64,000 bases of DNA, taken from positions 1-64,000 of the forward strand of contig OZ242278.1 of NCBI GenBank assembly GCA_965207475.1. Direction: 5' to 3'. Below are positions 41,713-50,156 of this stretch, piece by piece (the stretch's first letter is position 1; each line of letters starts with the position of its first letter). Made by a program: the position numbers and the translations under genes. The notes under the pieces were generated by a model. It was not told the origin of the DNA and ran no database searches. It was given only the letters and a program-made list of their open reading frames with translations. This DNA is from WTFY01 sp011523795 (lineage in GTDB: Bacteria > Pseudomonadota > Gammaproteobacteria > UBA4575).

Positions 41713-43131
41713 GTGCACGGGAGGAGAATCTTTATGGAACAACTGAACTCAATCATCAATTCCATCAATTCGTTCGCATGGGGACCGCCCATGCTGGGCA
41801 TTCTCGGGGTGACCGGGGTGCTGCTGACGCTTGGGCTCGTGTTCATGCCGTGGCGCAAGGTTGGTTTCGGGTTCCGGCTGTTGTTCGACAAGGACCAGGT
41901 GCCGGGCGAAGGCGAAGTCAAGCCTTTCAACGCACTGATGACCGCGCTGTCTGCCACGGTGGGCACCGGCAACATTGCTGGCGTGGCGACCGCCATCGCC
42001 CTCGGCGGCCCGGGGGCTATCTTCTACATGTGGCTCATCGCCCTGTTCGGAATGGCGACGAAGTATGCGGAAGCCGTCTGTGCGGTCACCTACCGGGAGG
42101 TCGACGCCAACGGCAAGTATGTCGGCGGTCCGATGTACTACCTGCGCAACGGCGTCGGGGAATTCGCTCCGGAACTTGGGAAGTACCTTGGACTTGCATT
42201 CGCCGTCTTCGGCGCGTTCGCTGCGTTCGGCATCGGCAACGCGGTCCAGGTGAACTCGATGGCCGTGGCACTTGGGAACAGTTTCAGCGTGCCCCAGTGG
42301 CTGACCGGAGTCGTCGTCGCCGGACTCGTCGGTGTGATCATCATTGGGGGCATCCGCAGGATTGGCGACGTTGCCGGGAAACTGGTGCCCGCCATGATCG
42401 TACTGTACCTCGGGGCAGCACTGCTCATCATTGCCATCAACATCGCCGAGGTTCCCTCGGCGATCGCGCTCATCTTCACTCACGCCTTCACGCCTGCTGC
42501 CGCTACTGGCGGGTTCGCGGGAGCGGCCGTGGCCGCAGCCATCCGTTTTGGGGTAGCTCGCGGCGTGTTCTCAAACGAGTCCGGCCTCGGCTCTGCGGCA
42601 ATTGCCCACGCGGCGGCGCAGACCAACAGCCCGGTTCGTCAGGGCATCATCGCCATGCTCGGCACTTTCATCGACACCCTCATAGTCTGCACCCTGACCG
42701 CACTGGTCATTCTCACCTCCGGTGCCTGGACCATGACCGGGGCGGACGGGGGCGGGCTGACCGGGGCGGTGCTCACCTCGACCGGCTTCCAGGAATCGAT
42801 CATGGGAGGACAATACATCGTCACGATCGCCCTGGCGGTGTTCGCGTTCACCACCATCCTCGGGTGGAGCTACTACGGCGAGCGCTGCTGGCAGTATTTG
42901 TTCAGCGAGCGGAGCCTCATGGTCTACCGCGGGTTGTGGGTGCTGGCGGCGCTGTCCTTCGCGAACATGAAGGTGGATTTCGTCTGGAATCTGTCGGACA
43001 CCCTCAACGGGCTGATGGCGGTGCCGAACCTCATCGGACTGCTGCTGCTTGCACCGATGGTGTTCCGGGTCACGAGGAAGTACTTCGAGGAGCGAGGAGA
43101 GCCGCTCGGGCGAACCGGTTCACCGGGCTGA
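41713..43131 (+). CDS. Sodium:alanine/glycine symporter, AGCS family
   Basis: 472 residues and about eleven hydrophobic helices. Conserved AGCS blocks are present: NALMTALSATVGTGNIAGVA (about 76-95), GPGAIFYMWLIALFGMATKY, a GGPMYYLRNG motif, FGVARGVFSNESGLGSAAIA (about 280-300, the family signature) and FAFTTILGWSYYGERCWQYL. Such proteins import alanine or glycine with sodium. Length and motifs are normal, and the gene is GC-rich. It is monocistronic. Substrate preference between alanine, glycine and glutamine cannot be decided from sequence by eye. Confidence 0.92.
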   Translation: MHGRRIFMEQLNSIINSINSFAWGPPMLGILGVTGVLLTLGLVFMPWRKVGFGFRLLFDKDQVPGEGEVKPFNALMTALSATVGTGNIAGVATAIALGGPGAIFYMWLIALFGMATKYAEAVCAVTYREVDANGKYVGGPMYYLRNGVGEFAPELGKYLGLAFAVFGAFAAFGIGNAVQVNSMAVALGNSFSVPQWLTGVVVAGLVGVIIIGGIRRIGDVAGKLVPAMIVLYLGAALLIIAINIAEVPSAIALIFTHAFTPAAATGGFAGAAVAAAIRFGVARGVFSNESGLGSAAIAHAAAQTNSPVRQGIIAMLGTFIDTLIVCTLTALVILTSGAWTMTGADGGGLTGAVLTSTGFQESIMGGQYIVTIALAVFAFTTILGWSYYGERCWQYLFSERSLMVYRGLWVLAALSFANMKVDFVWNLSDTLNGLMAVPNLIGLLLLAPMVFRVTRKYFEERGEPLGRTGSPG

Positions 43132-43228
43132 CAAGGCCTGCAGAAACTGCTGCGGCACAGTGACTTACCGCCCGGCGATTGTACAGCAACCGTGTGTTCG
43201 TGGCGTATATGTTTTGAGAAGCTGCCTC

Positions 43229-43424
43229 AGAGCAGATTCTTGAGCGTCGGGCTAACTGCCCAAAGTTCCACGTCACGGAGCTTGAACACGCCCTCCACTT
43301 TCTCACGGTCAAGCCTGAGGGTGTAGGGCGCAGGCCGGTTGGGATCGAGCGGATACTGCGCATTCACTTTCTTCAGCACTGTTAGAGGTTCGTATAAGGA
43401 TAAGTTATGAATGAAAATACGCAT
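43229..43424 (-). pseudogene. Possible C-terminal gene remnant
   Basis: A minus-strand frame reads LKKVNAQYPLDPNRPAPYTL, RLDREKVEGVFKLRDVEL and ends SPTLKNLL. It looks like real protein sequence but is only about 65 residues and overlaps the start of the next plus-strand gene, so it is probably the end of a lost gene. Family unknown. Confidence 0.35.
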
Positions 43425-44297
43425 TGCTCGATTTGGAATACACCTTCTCAAAATATTCCCGTTCGTGGAGATGGAAAACTGATTGACTCATCTCTTGCAG
43501 GTGGCAAGTATTTTATTTCAGGAACTGCAGAAGCCATGTTAGAAAATTGTGATGACCATATGAAGGCACGTCTTACGACTTGGCTGGTTGAGCAGCGTCG
43601 GCTCGGAGTACAGCATCCAGAAATCCATTCGTGGACGATTCATGATGCAGAGCAGTGGAAAGATCTAGAGGTTTCTGATCGCGCTGATAACATTCTTAAG
43701 TATTTGCAGAACAAGTCAAAAATATTAGGGTCGCCTATAGGCTATCGCTCTTTTGTCGATATGTATCAAGACGTGCAACTAGATGATTTAGATATAACCT
43801 ATCTTGAATTTCTTGCTCATTCAGAATGTATAGGCAGAGACGATCTTGATTTCCTTTTGAACTATCTGAAAGAGAGCGGCTTTATTGAGCGCGAAGGTAT
43901 CAACAATCCGGAACAAACATGTGTATTGACTGCCCGTGGCTACACTAGATTGACAGAATTGAAAAAAACTTATACGGCTTCTTCAAGAGCCTTTATCGCT
44001 ATGTGGTTTGATAATTCCATGAACGAGGTGTGGGAACGAGGATTTAAACCGGCTATTCGTAAGGCAGGATACAAGCCTATACGAATTGATAAGCAAGAAC
44101 ATGTAAATAAAATTGATGACGAAATTATTGCTGAAATACGAAGGTCGCACTTTATCGTAGCTGATTTTACACATGGTGATGATGGGCAACGGGGTGGCGT
44201 CTATTATGAAGCGGGATTTGCACACGGTTTAGACATTCCAGTTATTTTTACGTGTCGTATAGATTCATTTGACGAAATTCACTTCGGAATTTCCTAG
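43407..44297 (+). CDS. Nucleoside deoxyribosyltransferase-like protein, C-terminus truncated
   Basis: 296 residues. The first 180 are an uncharacterised region including a winged-helix-like part (LLNYLKESGFIEREG, then VLTARGYTRLTEL). From about 194 follows a Rossmann-like domain: RAFIAMWFDNSMNEVWERGF, IDDEIIAEIRRSHFIVADFT and GVYYEAGFAHGLDIPVIFTC, matching nucleoside 2-deoxyribosyltransferase/TIR-like folds with the likely catalytic Glu near 267. In relatives the chain continues after DEIHF with a further helix; here it ends abruptly (DEIHFGIS-stop) at the junction with transposon DNA. Proteins of this type are often found in defence islands. Probably inactivated or altered by the insertion. 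Confidence 0.68.
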   Translation: MNENTHCSIWNTPSQNIPVRGDGKLIDSSLAGGKYFISGTAEAMLENCDDHMKARLTTWLVEQRRLGVQHPEIHSWTIHDAEQWKDLEVSDRADNILKYLQNKSKILGSPIGYRSFVDMYQDVQLDDLDITYLEFLAHSECIGRDDLDFLLNYLKESGFIEREGINNPEQTCVLTARGYTRLTELKKTYTASSRAFIAMWFDNSMNEVWERGFKPAIRKAGYKPIRIDKQEHVNKIDDEIIAEIRRSHFIVADFTHGDDGQRGGVYYEAGFAHGLDIPVIFTCRIDSFDEIHFGIS

Positions 44298-44345
44298 TTT
44301 AAGGTATTGAGGTCTTGTCCCGATTCCCGTAAAGGCTTGTCATCC

Positions 44346-44966
44346 ATGCAGCTCTCAAGAGACATCCAGGTCAACAAGAACACGGCGCACAGGGTGAGCA
44401 TGCAGATTCGCAAGGCCATGACCCAAAAAGGCTCACGTGAGCTGCTCATGGGGATTGTTGAAATGGATGAGACTTATGTCGGCGGCAAGCCTCGCCGGGG
44501 CAACAAGAGCGGCGGCCCGCAACAGAACAACCCCAAAGGACGTGGAACCAAGAAGACACCTGTTGTAGGGGCCGTAGAGCGGGGTGGCAAGGTCAAGGCA
44601 AAAGCCACCAGCAAGGGCCGGCTCAAGGGCAGGAACCTTCGTGCATTTGTCCGGCAGAACGTGGACACCAAACAGTCACATTTGACGACCGATGAGTACA
44701 AGGGTTACCTAGGAATGCACAGGATTGTCCCTCATTCCGTGATCCGGCACAGCCGGTGGTACGTGGACGGGCACATACACACCAACGCGATCGAGAGTTT
44801 CTGGGCGATTGTGAAACGCGGCATGTTCGGCCAGTTCCATAGCGTCAGTCGAAAGCACTTGCAGCGATACGTGGATGAGTTCTGCTACCGCTACAACACC
44901 CGTGACGATGATGCCAGGGACACGTTCTTTGCCACGATACGCCTCGGGCTGGGAGTACGACAATGA
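44346..44966 (+). mobile_element. IS1595-type transposase, N-terminus missing
   Basis: About 206 residues of an ISXO2-like transposase. The catalytic region is complete: VEMDETYVGGKPRRGN with the first Asp, LTTDEYKGYLGMHRIVPHSV with the second, and IHTNAIESFWAIVKRGMFGQ with the acidic third position, ending FCYRYNTRDD. Full-length family members (about 300 residues) begin with a zinc ribbon and helix-turn-helix; here only the end of the HTH (SRKGLSSMQLSRDIQVNKNT) remains after the junction with the truncated upstream gene. The element's left end is therefore lost and transposition in cis is unlikely. Its stop overlaps the start of the P63C gene by four bases. Confidence 0.82.
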
Positions 44967-45880
44967 GCGAACAACCCCTCAAGATCATAGCTGGTGCACC
45001 AGACCGGCCACTGAAGATAGGGGACATCGAAATACCTTGTTACGTGCTGGAAGATGAAACCCGCGTATTGAGCCAAAATGGGTTTCTGCAGGCTATCGGG
45101 CGCACAGGGCGGGCGGCTATAACGCCCAGGAGGAAGCCGAAACGGGGTGTATACAACTTACCCCCATTTCTGTCTCAAAAGAACCTAAAGCCCTTTATTT
45201 CCAAAGAGTTATTAGTGTCTTCAACTCCGATTAATTTTCAGGGTGTGGGAGGATTGAATTACGGTTACAGGGCAACAATCCTGCCTCAGGTGTGCGAAGT
45301 ATATTTGGCAGCCCAAGATGCCGGAGAAATAATGCCATCCCAAAAGCATGTTGTTGTTCGTGCCAACATTCTGATGCGCGGATTGGCAGAAGTAGGGATA
45401 ATTGGCCTCGTCGATGAAGCGACAGGATACGAGAAAGTCAGGGCACAACGTGCGCTGGCCGTGATACTGGAGAAGTTTATCGACAAAGAACTGCAACCCT
45501 GGACCAAGACGTTTCCCTACGAATTTTATGAGCTTCTTTACAAACTGCGTGGATGGGCAGGACCAGACGGACATAAGCGTACACCTCAAATAGGTCATGA
45601 CACTAATGATCTGATATACGAGCGAATTGCCCCTGGTGTATTGGATGAGCTTCGCAGGGTGAATCCTATCTTGCCTTCTGGCAGGCGCAAGAGTAAGCAC
45701 CATCAGTGGTTTACGCCAGACTTTGGTCATCCAAAACTGAAGGAGCACTTGGCTGCTGTCATGGCACTCATGCGTGCAGCTCCGAACTGGAACAGGTTCA
45801 AGGGCGATCTCAACCGCGCTTTCCCAAAGGTGAATACAACCATTCCCTTGCCAATGAATTACCCAGACACCGAAGACTGA
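44963..45880 (+). CDS. P63C domain protein
   Basis: 305 residues. The P63C domain occupies about 170-260, with blocks EKFIDKELQPWTKTFPYEFY, RTPQIGHDTNDLIYERIAPG and VLDELRRVNP; the upstream IPCYVLEDETRVLSQNGFLQ AIGR-type segment is the usual N-terminal half (two parts). The domain is known from phage P63-like and mobile-element proteins; its function is not established, though the N-terminal half resembles phage anti-repressor or KilA-type modules. The start overlaps the transposase stop (ATGA), so the two are translationally coupled, suggesting it is a passenger of the transposable element. Confidence 0.78.
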   Translation: MSEQPLKIIAGAPDRPLKIGDIEIPCYVLEDETRVLSQNGFLQAIGRTGRAAITPRRKPKRGVYNLPPFLSQKNLKPFISKELLVSSTPINFQGVGGLNYGYRATILPQVCEVYLAAQDAGEIMPSQKHVVVRANILMRGLAEVGIIGLVDEATGYEKVRAQRALAVILEKFIDKELQPWTKTFPYEFYELLYKLRGWAGPDGHKRTPQIGHDTNDLIYERIAPGVLDELRRVNPILPSGRRKSKHHQWFTPDFGHPKLKEHLAAVMALMRAAPNWNRFKGDLNRAFPKVNTTIPLPMNYPDTED

Positions 45881-45897
45881 TGTCCAAGGAGAAAATA

Positions 45898-46320
45898 ATG
45901 AAACCAAAAATACTGACAATCGCCTTGCTATTGGTCGCATTAGCATGCACCAGCCATGCACATGAAGAACAGCAAGCCCAGATAGAAGCACTAGACGAGG
46001 CCCTAGTCAAAGCCATCCAACACCTGACCGAAACAAATGAAATGCGCGATAATATTGCCAATCTTCATCGATTATGGATTGCTGTCCTCGATCATCACGT
46101 TTTTTATTTCAAGGCTCACACACATAGGCTGCAAAACCAAGAGGCTCCTTGTTTGTCTCGTGAAACATTCGATGAAGTTTATTCACGATCTAGCATGCTG
46201 GCCAAAGGTACGAGAGAGCTTTTGGCTGATATGAATTTGCAAGGAGGAGACCGAAATACTATATCAAAGAGTGGATTTGATATTTATCGCAAACTTCTGA
46301 ATGAAGGCCTATCTTCATAA
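45898..46320 (+). CDS. Small exported protein, unrecognised
   Basis: 140 residues from ATG 45898, seven bases after AAGGAG. Signal peptide starts MKPKILTIALLLVALACTSH with likely cleavage after SHA, or lipid attachment at the Cys17. The mature part is helical, with EEQQAQIEALDEALVKAIQH and repeated charged residues. I recognise no family. It follows the P63C gene by 17 bases and may be part of the same mobile unit. Its last 20 bases overlap the truncated cas1, and the last few codons may be foreign: the junction between this unit and cas1 lies near 46300. Confidence 0.6.
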   Translation: MKPKILTIALLLVALACTSHAHEEQQAQIEALDEALVKAIQHLTETNEMRDNIANLHRLWIAVLDHHVFYFKAHTHRLQNQEAPCLSRETFDEVYSRSSMLAKGTRELLADMNLQGGDRNTISKSGFDIYRKLLNEGLSS

Positions 46321-47281
46321 AGAACATGAAACTATCGTTATTAAACAGGGTGATGAAAAGCTAGGCAAGTTTCCGGCGATTAACATTGCCAATATTCTCT
46401 GTTTTGGTCAGATCTCAGTATCACCGTTTTTAATGGGCTACTGTGCCGAAAAAACCATTGGATTAAGTTTTTATACTGAGTACGGGCGCTATCTGGCTCG
46501 CGTAGAAGGTAAACCGGTTGGTAATGTGCTGCTGAGAAGAGCGCAGTACCGCTGGGCGGACGATGAAAATAAGTGTAATGCCATTGCACAGTTGATTGTA
46601 GCGGCAAAAATTGCCAACAGTCGATCAGTGCTGCAAAGAGAAATACGCAATCACGGTGAAAATATACAATTGACCGAGGCAATAGATAAGCTTTCTGTCA
46701 GCTGTCGCCGGGCAAAGCATGCACAGAGTGTTGACGAGGCTAGGGGCATAGAGGGAGAAGCTGCGTCTGTCTATTTTGGTGTGTTTAACGAATTGGTTCG
46801 TGGCTCAGGGTTTGTCTTTGGTGGCCGTTTTCGTCGCCCGCCGACTGATCCTGTTAATGCGTTGCTGTCGTTCACTTACTCATTAGTTATGCAGGAGTGT
46901 ATTTCAGCGTTGGTGGGGGTTGGACTTGACCCCTACGTTGGCTTTCTTCATAAGGATCGACCCGGGCGTTCCAGCCTGGCGCTTGACTTATTGGAGGAGT
47001 TCAGGGCAGCTTGGGCTGATCGCCTCATTCTTACTTTGATTAACCGCAGACAATTAGCATTGAAAGATTTTGTGACTGAGGCGAGCGGGGTGATCAACCT
47101 TTCTGATGAGGCGAGAAAACAGTTTTTGGCGGCCTACCAAGAGCGAAAGCAGGTAGAGATAATGCACCCCTATTTAAAAGAATCGGTTCCTATCGGCCTA
47201 TTACCGCATTGTCAGGCCATGTTATTAGCGAGACATATTCGTGGCGATACGCAATATTATCCACCTTTTTTGGTCAAGTGA
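46301..47281 (+). CDS. cas1: Cas1 of a type I-C locus, 5' end lost
   Basis: 326 residues. The catalytic residues are present: Glu153 (IEGEAASVYFGVFNELV), His217 (YVGFLHKDRPGRSSLAL) and Asp229 (LDLLEEFR). The family normally begins with about 15-17 more residues (LLNTLYV-type beta strand) before GAYLHKEHE; here the chain starts MKAYLHKEHETIVIKQ and an in-frame TGA stands directly before the ATG. The missing start coincides with the end of the preceding mobile unit, so the gene was cut by a rearrangement. The first beta strand of the Cas1 N-terminal domain is lost; activity is doubtful. Subtype I-C is supported by the repeats downstream. Confidence 0.88.
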   Translation: MKAYLHKEHETIVIKQGDEKLGKFPAINIANILCFGQISVSPFLMGYCAEKTIGLSFYTEYGRYLARVEGKPVGNVLLRRAQYRWADDENKCNAIAQLIVAAKIANSRSVLQREIRNHGENIQLTEAIDKLSVSCRRAKHAQSVDEARGIEGEAASVYFGVFNELVRGSGFVFGGRFRRPPTDPVNALLSFTYSLVMQECISALVGVGLDPYVGFLHKDRPGRSSLALDLLEEFRAAWADRLILTLINRRQLALKDFVTEASGVINLSDEARKQFLAAYQERKQVEIMHPYLKESVPIGLLPHCQAMLLARHIRGDTQYYPPFLVK

Positions 47282-47574
47282 TGCTGGTTCTGGTTACCTA
47301 CGATGTTAGCATCGTTTCTGAAGGAGGGCAGCGCCGCCTCAGAAATATTGCCAAAGTGTGCCTTGATCATGGCATTAGAGTTCAGAATTCTGTCTTCGAA
47401 TGTGAGGTAGACCCTGCTCAGTTCGCCACGTTTAAGGCCGAGCTAGAAGCGATCTATGACCCGGCAGAGGACAGCCTCCGGTTTTATTTTTTAGGCAAGA
47501 AGGGTAGAAAACGCATTGAACACCTTGGTGCCAAACTCACGGTTGATCCTCTTAGAGATAATCTGATTTTGTAA
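47281..47574 (+). CDS. cas2: Cas2 of the type I-C locus
   Basis: 97 residues, exactly the usual length for I-C Cas2: MLVLVTYDVSIVSEGGQRRL with the conserved Asp8, then VQNSVFECEVDPAQF and GKKGRKRIEHLGAKL. The start codon overlaps the cas1 stop by one base. Longer upstream starts lie inside cas1 and are not needed. Intact. With cas1 it forms the adaptation module. No cas3, cas5, cas8c, cas7 or cas4 is present anywhere in the window. Confidence 0.93.
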   Translation: MLVLVTYDVSIVSEGGQRRLRNIAKVCLDHGIRVQNSVFECEVDPAQFATFKAELEAIYDPAEDSLRFYFLGKKGRKRIEHLGAKLTVDPLRDNLIL

Positions 47575-47749
47575 TCGCTAACCCACAGTTCTCATAAAAA
47601 GTTTGGGGGGTTAGCGGTGCTTTAAGTGCTTGTTCTTTAAAAACGTAATGAATAGCAATTGAACTCAATACTTTTTAATCGGTATCGATTGTCGGGTTAG
47701 CGGAAAAATAAAAATTTATTGAGATAAATCATAGCATTATAATGAGGGC
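47575..47749 (+). promoter_or_regulatory. Leader of the type I-C array
   Basis: 175 AT-rich bases directly between cas2 and the first repeat, with GTTAGCGG motifs at both ends (near 47615 and 47695) and the AT-rich GAAAAATAAAAATTTATTGA before the array. This is the expected place of the leader with the array promoter and integration signals. Confidence 0.7.
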
Positions 47750-48296
47750 GTCGCGCCCTTACGGGCGCGTGGATTGAAACCATTAATGCTTATGTGTGCA
47801 GCAAATCGCCCTCCGTCGCGCCCTTACGGGCGCGTGGATTGAAACTCCTGTGAAACATAATGTGTGTTGGTATGATTTGGTCGCGCCCTTACGGGCGCGT
47901 GGATTGAAACCCTGAAGCCGGGATGCTGGTGCACGAAGGCAGCGTCGCGCCCTTACGGGCGCGTGGATTGAAACCCGCAGTGATGGCAGGTAGAGGCCGG
48001 AATCAAGTCGCGCCCTTACGGGCGCGTGGATTGAAACCGGGGCATACCCTGGAGAGACGAGAACGGCTGTACGTCGCGCCCTTACGGGCGCGTGGATTGA
48101 AACTTGGAATGTGACTGCAATGCCTGAATACGGCGAGGTCGCGCCCTTACGGGCGCGTGGATTGAAACGGGACGAGCCCGAGACGTTTGGTGCAGCAATG
48201 GGTCGCGCCCTTACGGGCGCGTGGATTGAAACTCCAAACTGTCATCATTGCCATGCTGCTATACGGTCGCGCCCTTACGGGCGCGTGGATTGAAAC
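47750..48296 (+). CRISPR. Type I-C CRISPR array, 9 repeats / 8 spacers
   Basis: Nine 31-base repeats start at 47750, 47815, 47880, 47944, 48007, 48073, 48138, 48202 and 48266; they begin GTCGCGCCCTTACGGGCGCG and end TGGATTGAAAC. Spacers are 32-35 bases. The palindromic CGCGCCC/GGGCGCG stem and the ATTGAAAC 3' handle are diagnostic for type I-C, whose usual repeat is 32 bases, so this one is a base shorter in the loop. All nine copies appear identical, including the last. Read left to right from the leader. No effector genes accompany it. Confidence 0.95.
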
Positions 48297-48317
48297 AATA
48301 CTAAAACTGCCTAAGGA

Positions 48318-49460
48318 TCAGGAAATTGCCCGACCCCATGCTGCCATGAGTTTTCTGCGCCGTTCAAACAGGTCACTTCTTGCGTAGGCACCTTCCACGC
48401 CCCGAACGACATGCGCGAGGGCCGCTTCTGCCACCTCCCGAGGTTGACCTGAATCTCCGCACCAGTCCCGGAACGTAGACCGAAACCCATGCGGTACGGC
48501 ATCAATATCAAGTTCACGCAGCAACTTTGACAGGGTGCTGTCACTCAACACACGGCCGGATATAGACGGGAATACCAAGCCGGTGCCATCTGCAAGTTTA
48601 CGAGCCTTGACCAGTACTTTCAGTGCCTGTTTCGAAAGCGGCACACGGTGTTCACGTTTTGTCTTCATGCGCGAAGCAGGAATAACCCAGATTTCGTTGT
48701 CAGTATCGATTTCGCTCCACTGTGTATGGCGCACTTCACCTGAGCGGCAGGCTGTAAGCACAAGAAACTCGAAAGCCAGAATGGTGGACGGATTTGCACA
48801 ACTTGACCGCACCTTATCCAGTGCGTCCCTGACCTTTGCAAAGGGCAGGGCACGCTGGTGTGTACGGACTATACCATTTTTGGGAAGCGCAGCCCCTATG
48901 GCCTCACCTGCAGGGTTGTCAGATCGAAAGCCTTCAGCAATTGCCCATTTCATGACGGCACCAATGCGCTGACGCACGCGCCTAGCTGTTTCTCGCTTGG
49001 TGTTCCAGATTGGCAGCAGTACTGCCATTACATCATGCGTAGTGATATCTGATACAGGGTAATCTCCGAGTTTGTATATGGCGTAATCGCGAAGGCTTGC
49101 CCTCCACTGTTTCTCAGATTTGCCGCCATCTTTCCATCCTGCAGAATGGATGCTGATCACCGTTTCCACCGCTTCAGCAAACGTGGGTGTTTTCTGATGT
49201 TTTTTCAGAGCTAGAGGGTCGCCTCCCATGTGTATCAGTTCCCGGTTATTCGATGCACGCTCACGCGCTTTGGCAAGGCTTATAAAAGGATAGCCTCCAA
49301 GCCCAAGCATGTGTGCCCTGCCACGGATAAAAAGACGCTGTATCCATTGCTTGCTCCCCGTAGGCTGGACACGTATATTGAGTGTAGGCATAGCTGCATC
49401 ACTGTAAAATCCGGGCTTTGCAGTGCGTATAAACCGGTCTGTCAATACCCTTCTGCCCAT
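48318..49460 (-). CDS. Tyrosine-type integrase (DUF4102/CP4-57 group)
   Basis: 380 residues from ATG 49460, five bases after AGGAG. The N-terminal arm-binding domain (LTDRFIRTAKPGFYSDAAMP, LGGYPFISLAKARERA) is the DUF4102 type. The catalytic domain has Arg239 (ACRSGEVRH), His324 and Arg327 (HGFRSTFRDWCGD), His350 (LAHVV) and Tyr359 (GAYARSD). Such integrases insert genomic islands and phages, usually at tRNA or similar genes next to the integrase promoter. The gene ends 22 bases from the CRISPR array. It faces away from the chromosomal block and probably marks the island's right edge. Confidence 0.93.
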   Translation of the reverse strand: MGRRVLTDRFIRTAKPGFYSDAAMPTLNIRVQPTGSKQWIQRLFIRGRAHMLGLGGYPFISLAKARERASNNRELIHMGGDPLALKKHQKTPTFAEAVETVISIHSAGWKDGGKSEKQWRASLRDYAIYKLGDYPVSDITTHDVMAVLLPIWNTKRETARRVRQRIGAVMKWAIAEGFRSDNPAGEAIGAALPKNGIVRTHQRALPFAKVRDALDKVRSSCANPSTILAFEFLVLTACRSGEVRHTQWSEIDTDNEIWVIPASRMKTKREHRVPLSKQALKVLVKARKLADGTGLVFPSISGRVLSDSTLSKLLRELDIDAVPHGFRSTFRDWCGDSGQPREVAEAALAHVVRGVEGAYARSDLFERRRKLMAAWGRAIS

Positions 49461-49482
49461 GGTGTCTCCTAGCAAAAATTTT

Positions 49483-49522
49483 TTTGTATACACGGTATTT
49501 GTATACCAATTATGTATACAAA
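49483..49522. promoter_or_regulatory. Triple GTATAC operator-like repeats before the integrase gene
   Basis: Three GTATAC palindromes at 49486-49491, 49501-49506 and 49514-49519, two of them within TTTGTATAC direct repeats, lie 26-60 bases before the integrase start. They are placed to act as binding sites for a regulator or for an excisionase. Confidence 0.5.
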
Positions 49523-50009
49523 TCAAGCCGGATTCAGGCAACATTTATAGGAACATAAAAGCACATGGCGGATAGTTATAAAGCTCGTAACTGATTGAAA
49601 AGAAAGACCTTAGAAGTACATATGTGCAAATAGCGGAATCATATGGAGTTTAACCTTGGCGTGCTCTCTCTCCGCCAGAAAACGTTGAGTTGTAGACAAA
49701 GCACGTATCAGGACAGCCTCCTTGAGCGTAGTGTAGAAAGTACACCTGCAGCGGGTTTTGAAAACTTTTTTCCACATTTTCATCAGTACATTTTCTAAAT
49801 GGCAGCTTGCCTCAAGCAGGGATTGAAGCTTTTAATTTTGGTGTGCAAACAGTGGCAAGAATAAATTAAATTCATGAGCAGGGTACGGTATCAGCCACCA
49901 CATTTTGGATGACTAACATTCATTGGTGATCATTTCTATTAATGATGGTTTCCTGTATCACTATATGTATTTTAAAAAGCCATGTTGTTAGGTTATAGTC
50001 ATAATGCGG
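49523..50009. other. Intergenic region between integrase and SRP RNA; no gene seen
   Basis: About 490 AT-rich bases with no supported gene and no tRNA. If the integrase used a site close to its own promoter, the island's right attachment site should lie here, but no copy of a core sequence elsewhere in the window was recognised. The last 30 bases (GGTTATAGTCATAATGCGG) include a -10-like element for the SRP RNA. Confidence 0.4.
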
Positions 50010-50010
50010 T

Positions 50011-50113
<103 letters not shown>

Positions 50114-50156
50114 GTCGCTTAGCTGCTGAAAGAGAGTATCCTGCACAGTTTTCACG

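Noticed and set aside
41749..43163. Long frames on both strands over the symporter gene
   Set aside because: Shadows caused by high GC content; composition is Arg/Gly/Pro rich and without family motifs.
49461..50010. tRNA gene as integration target beside the integrase
   Set aside because: No cloverleaf or TTCGA-type T-loop found here by eye.
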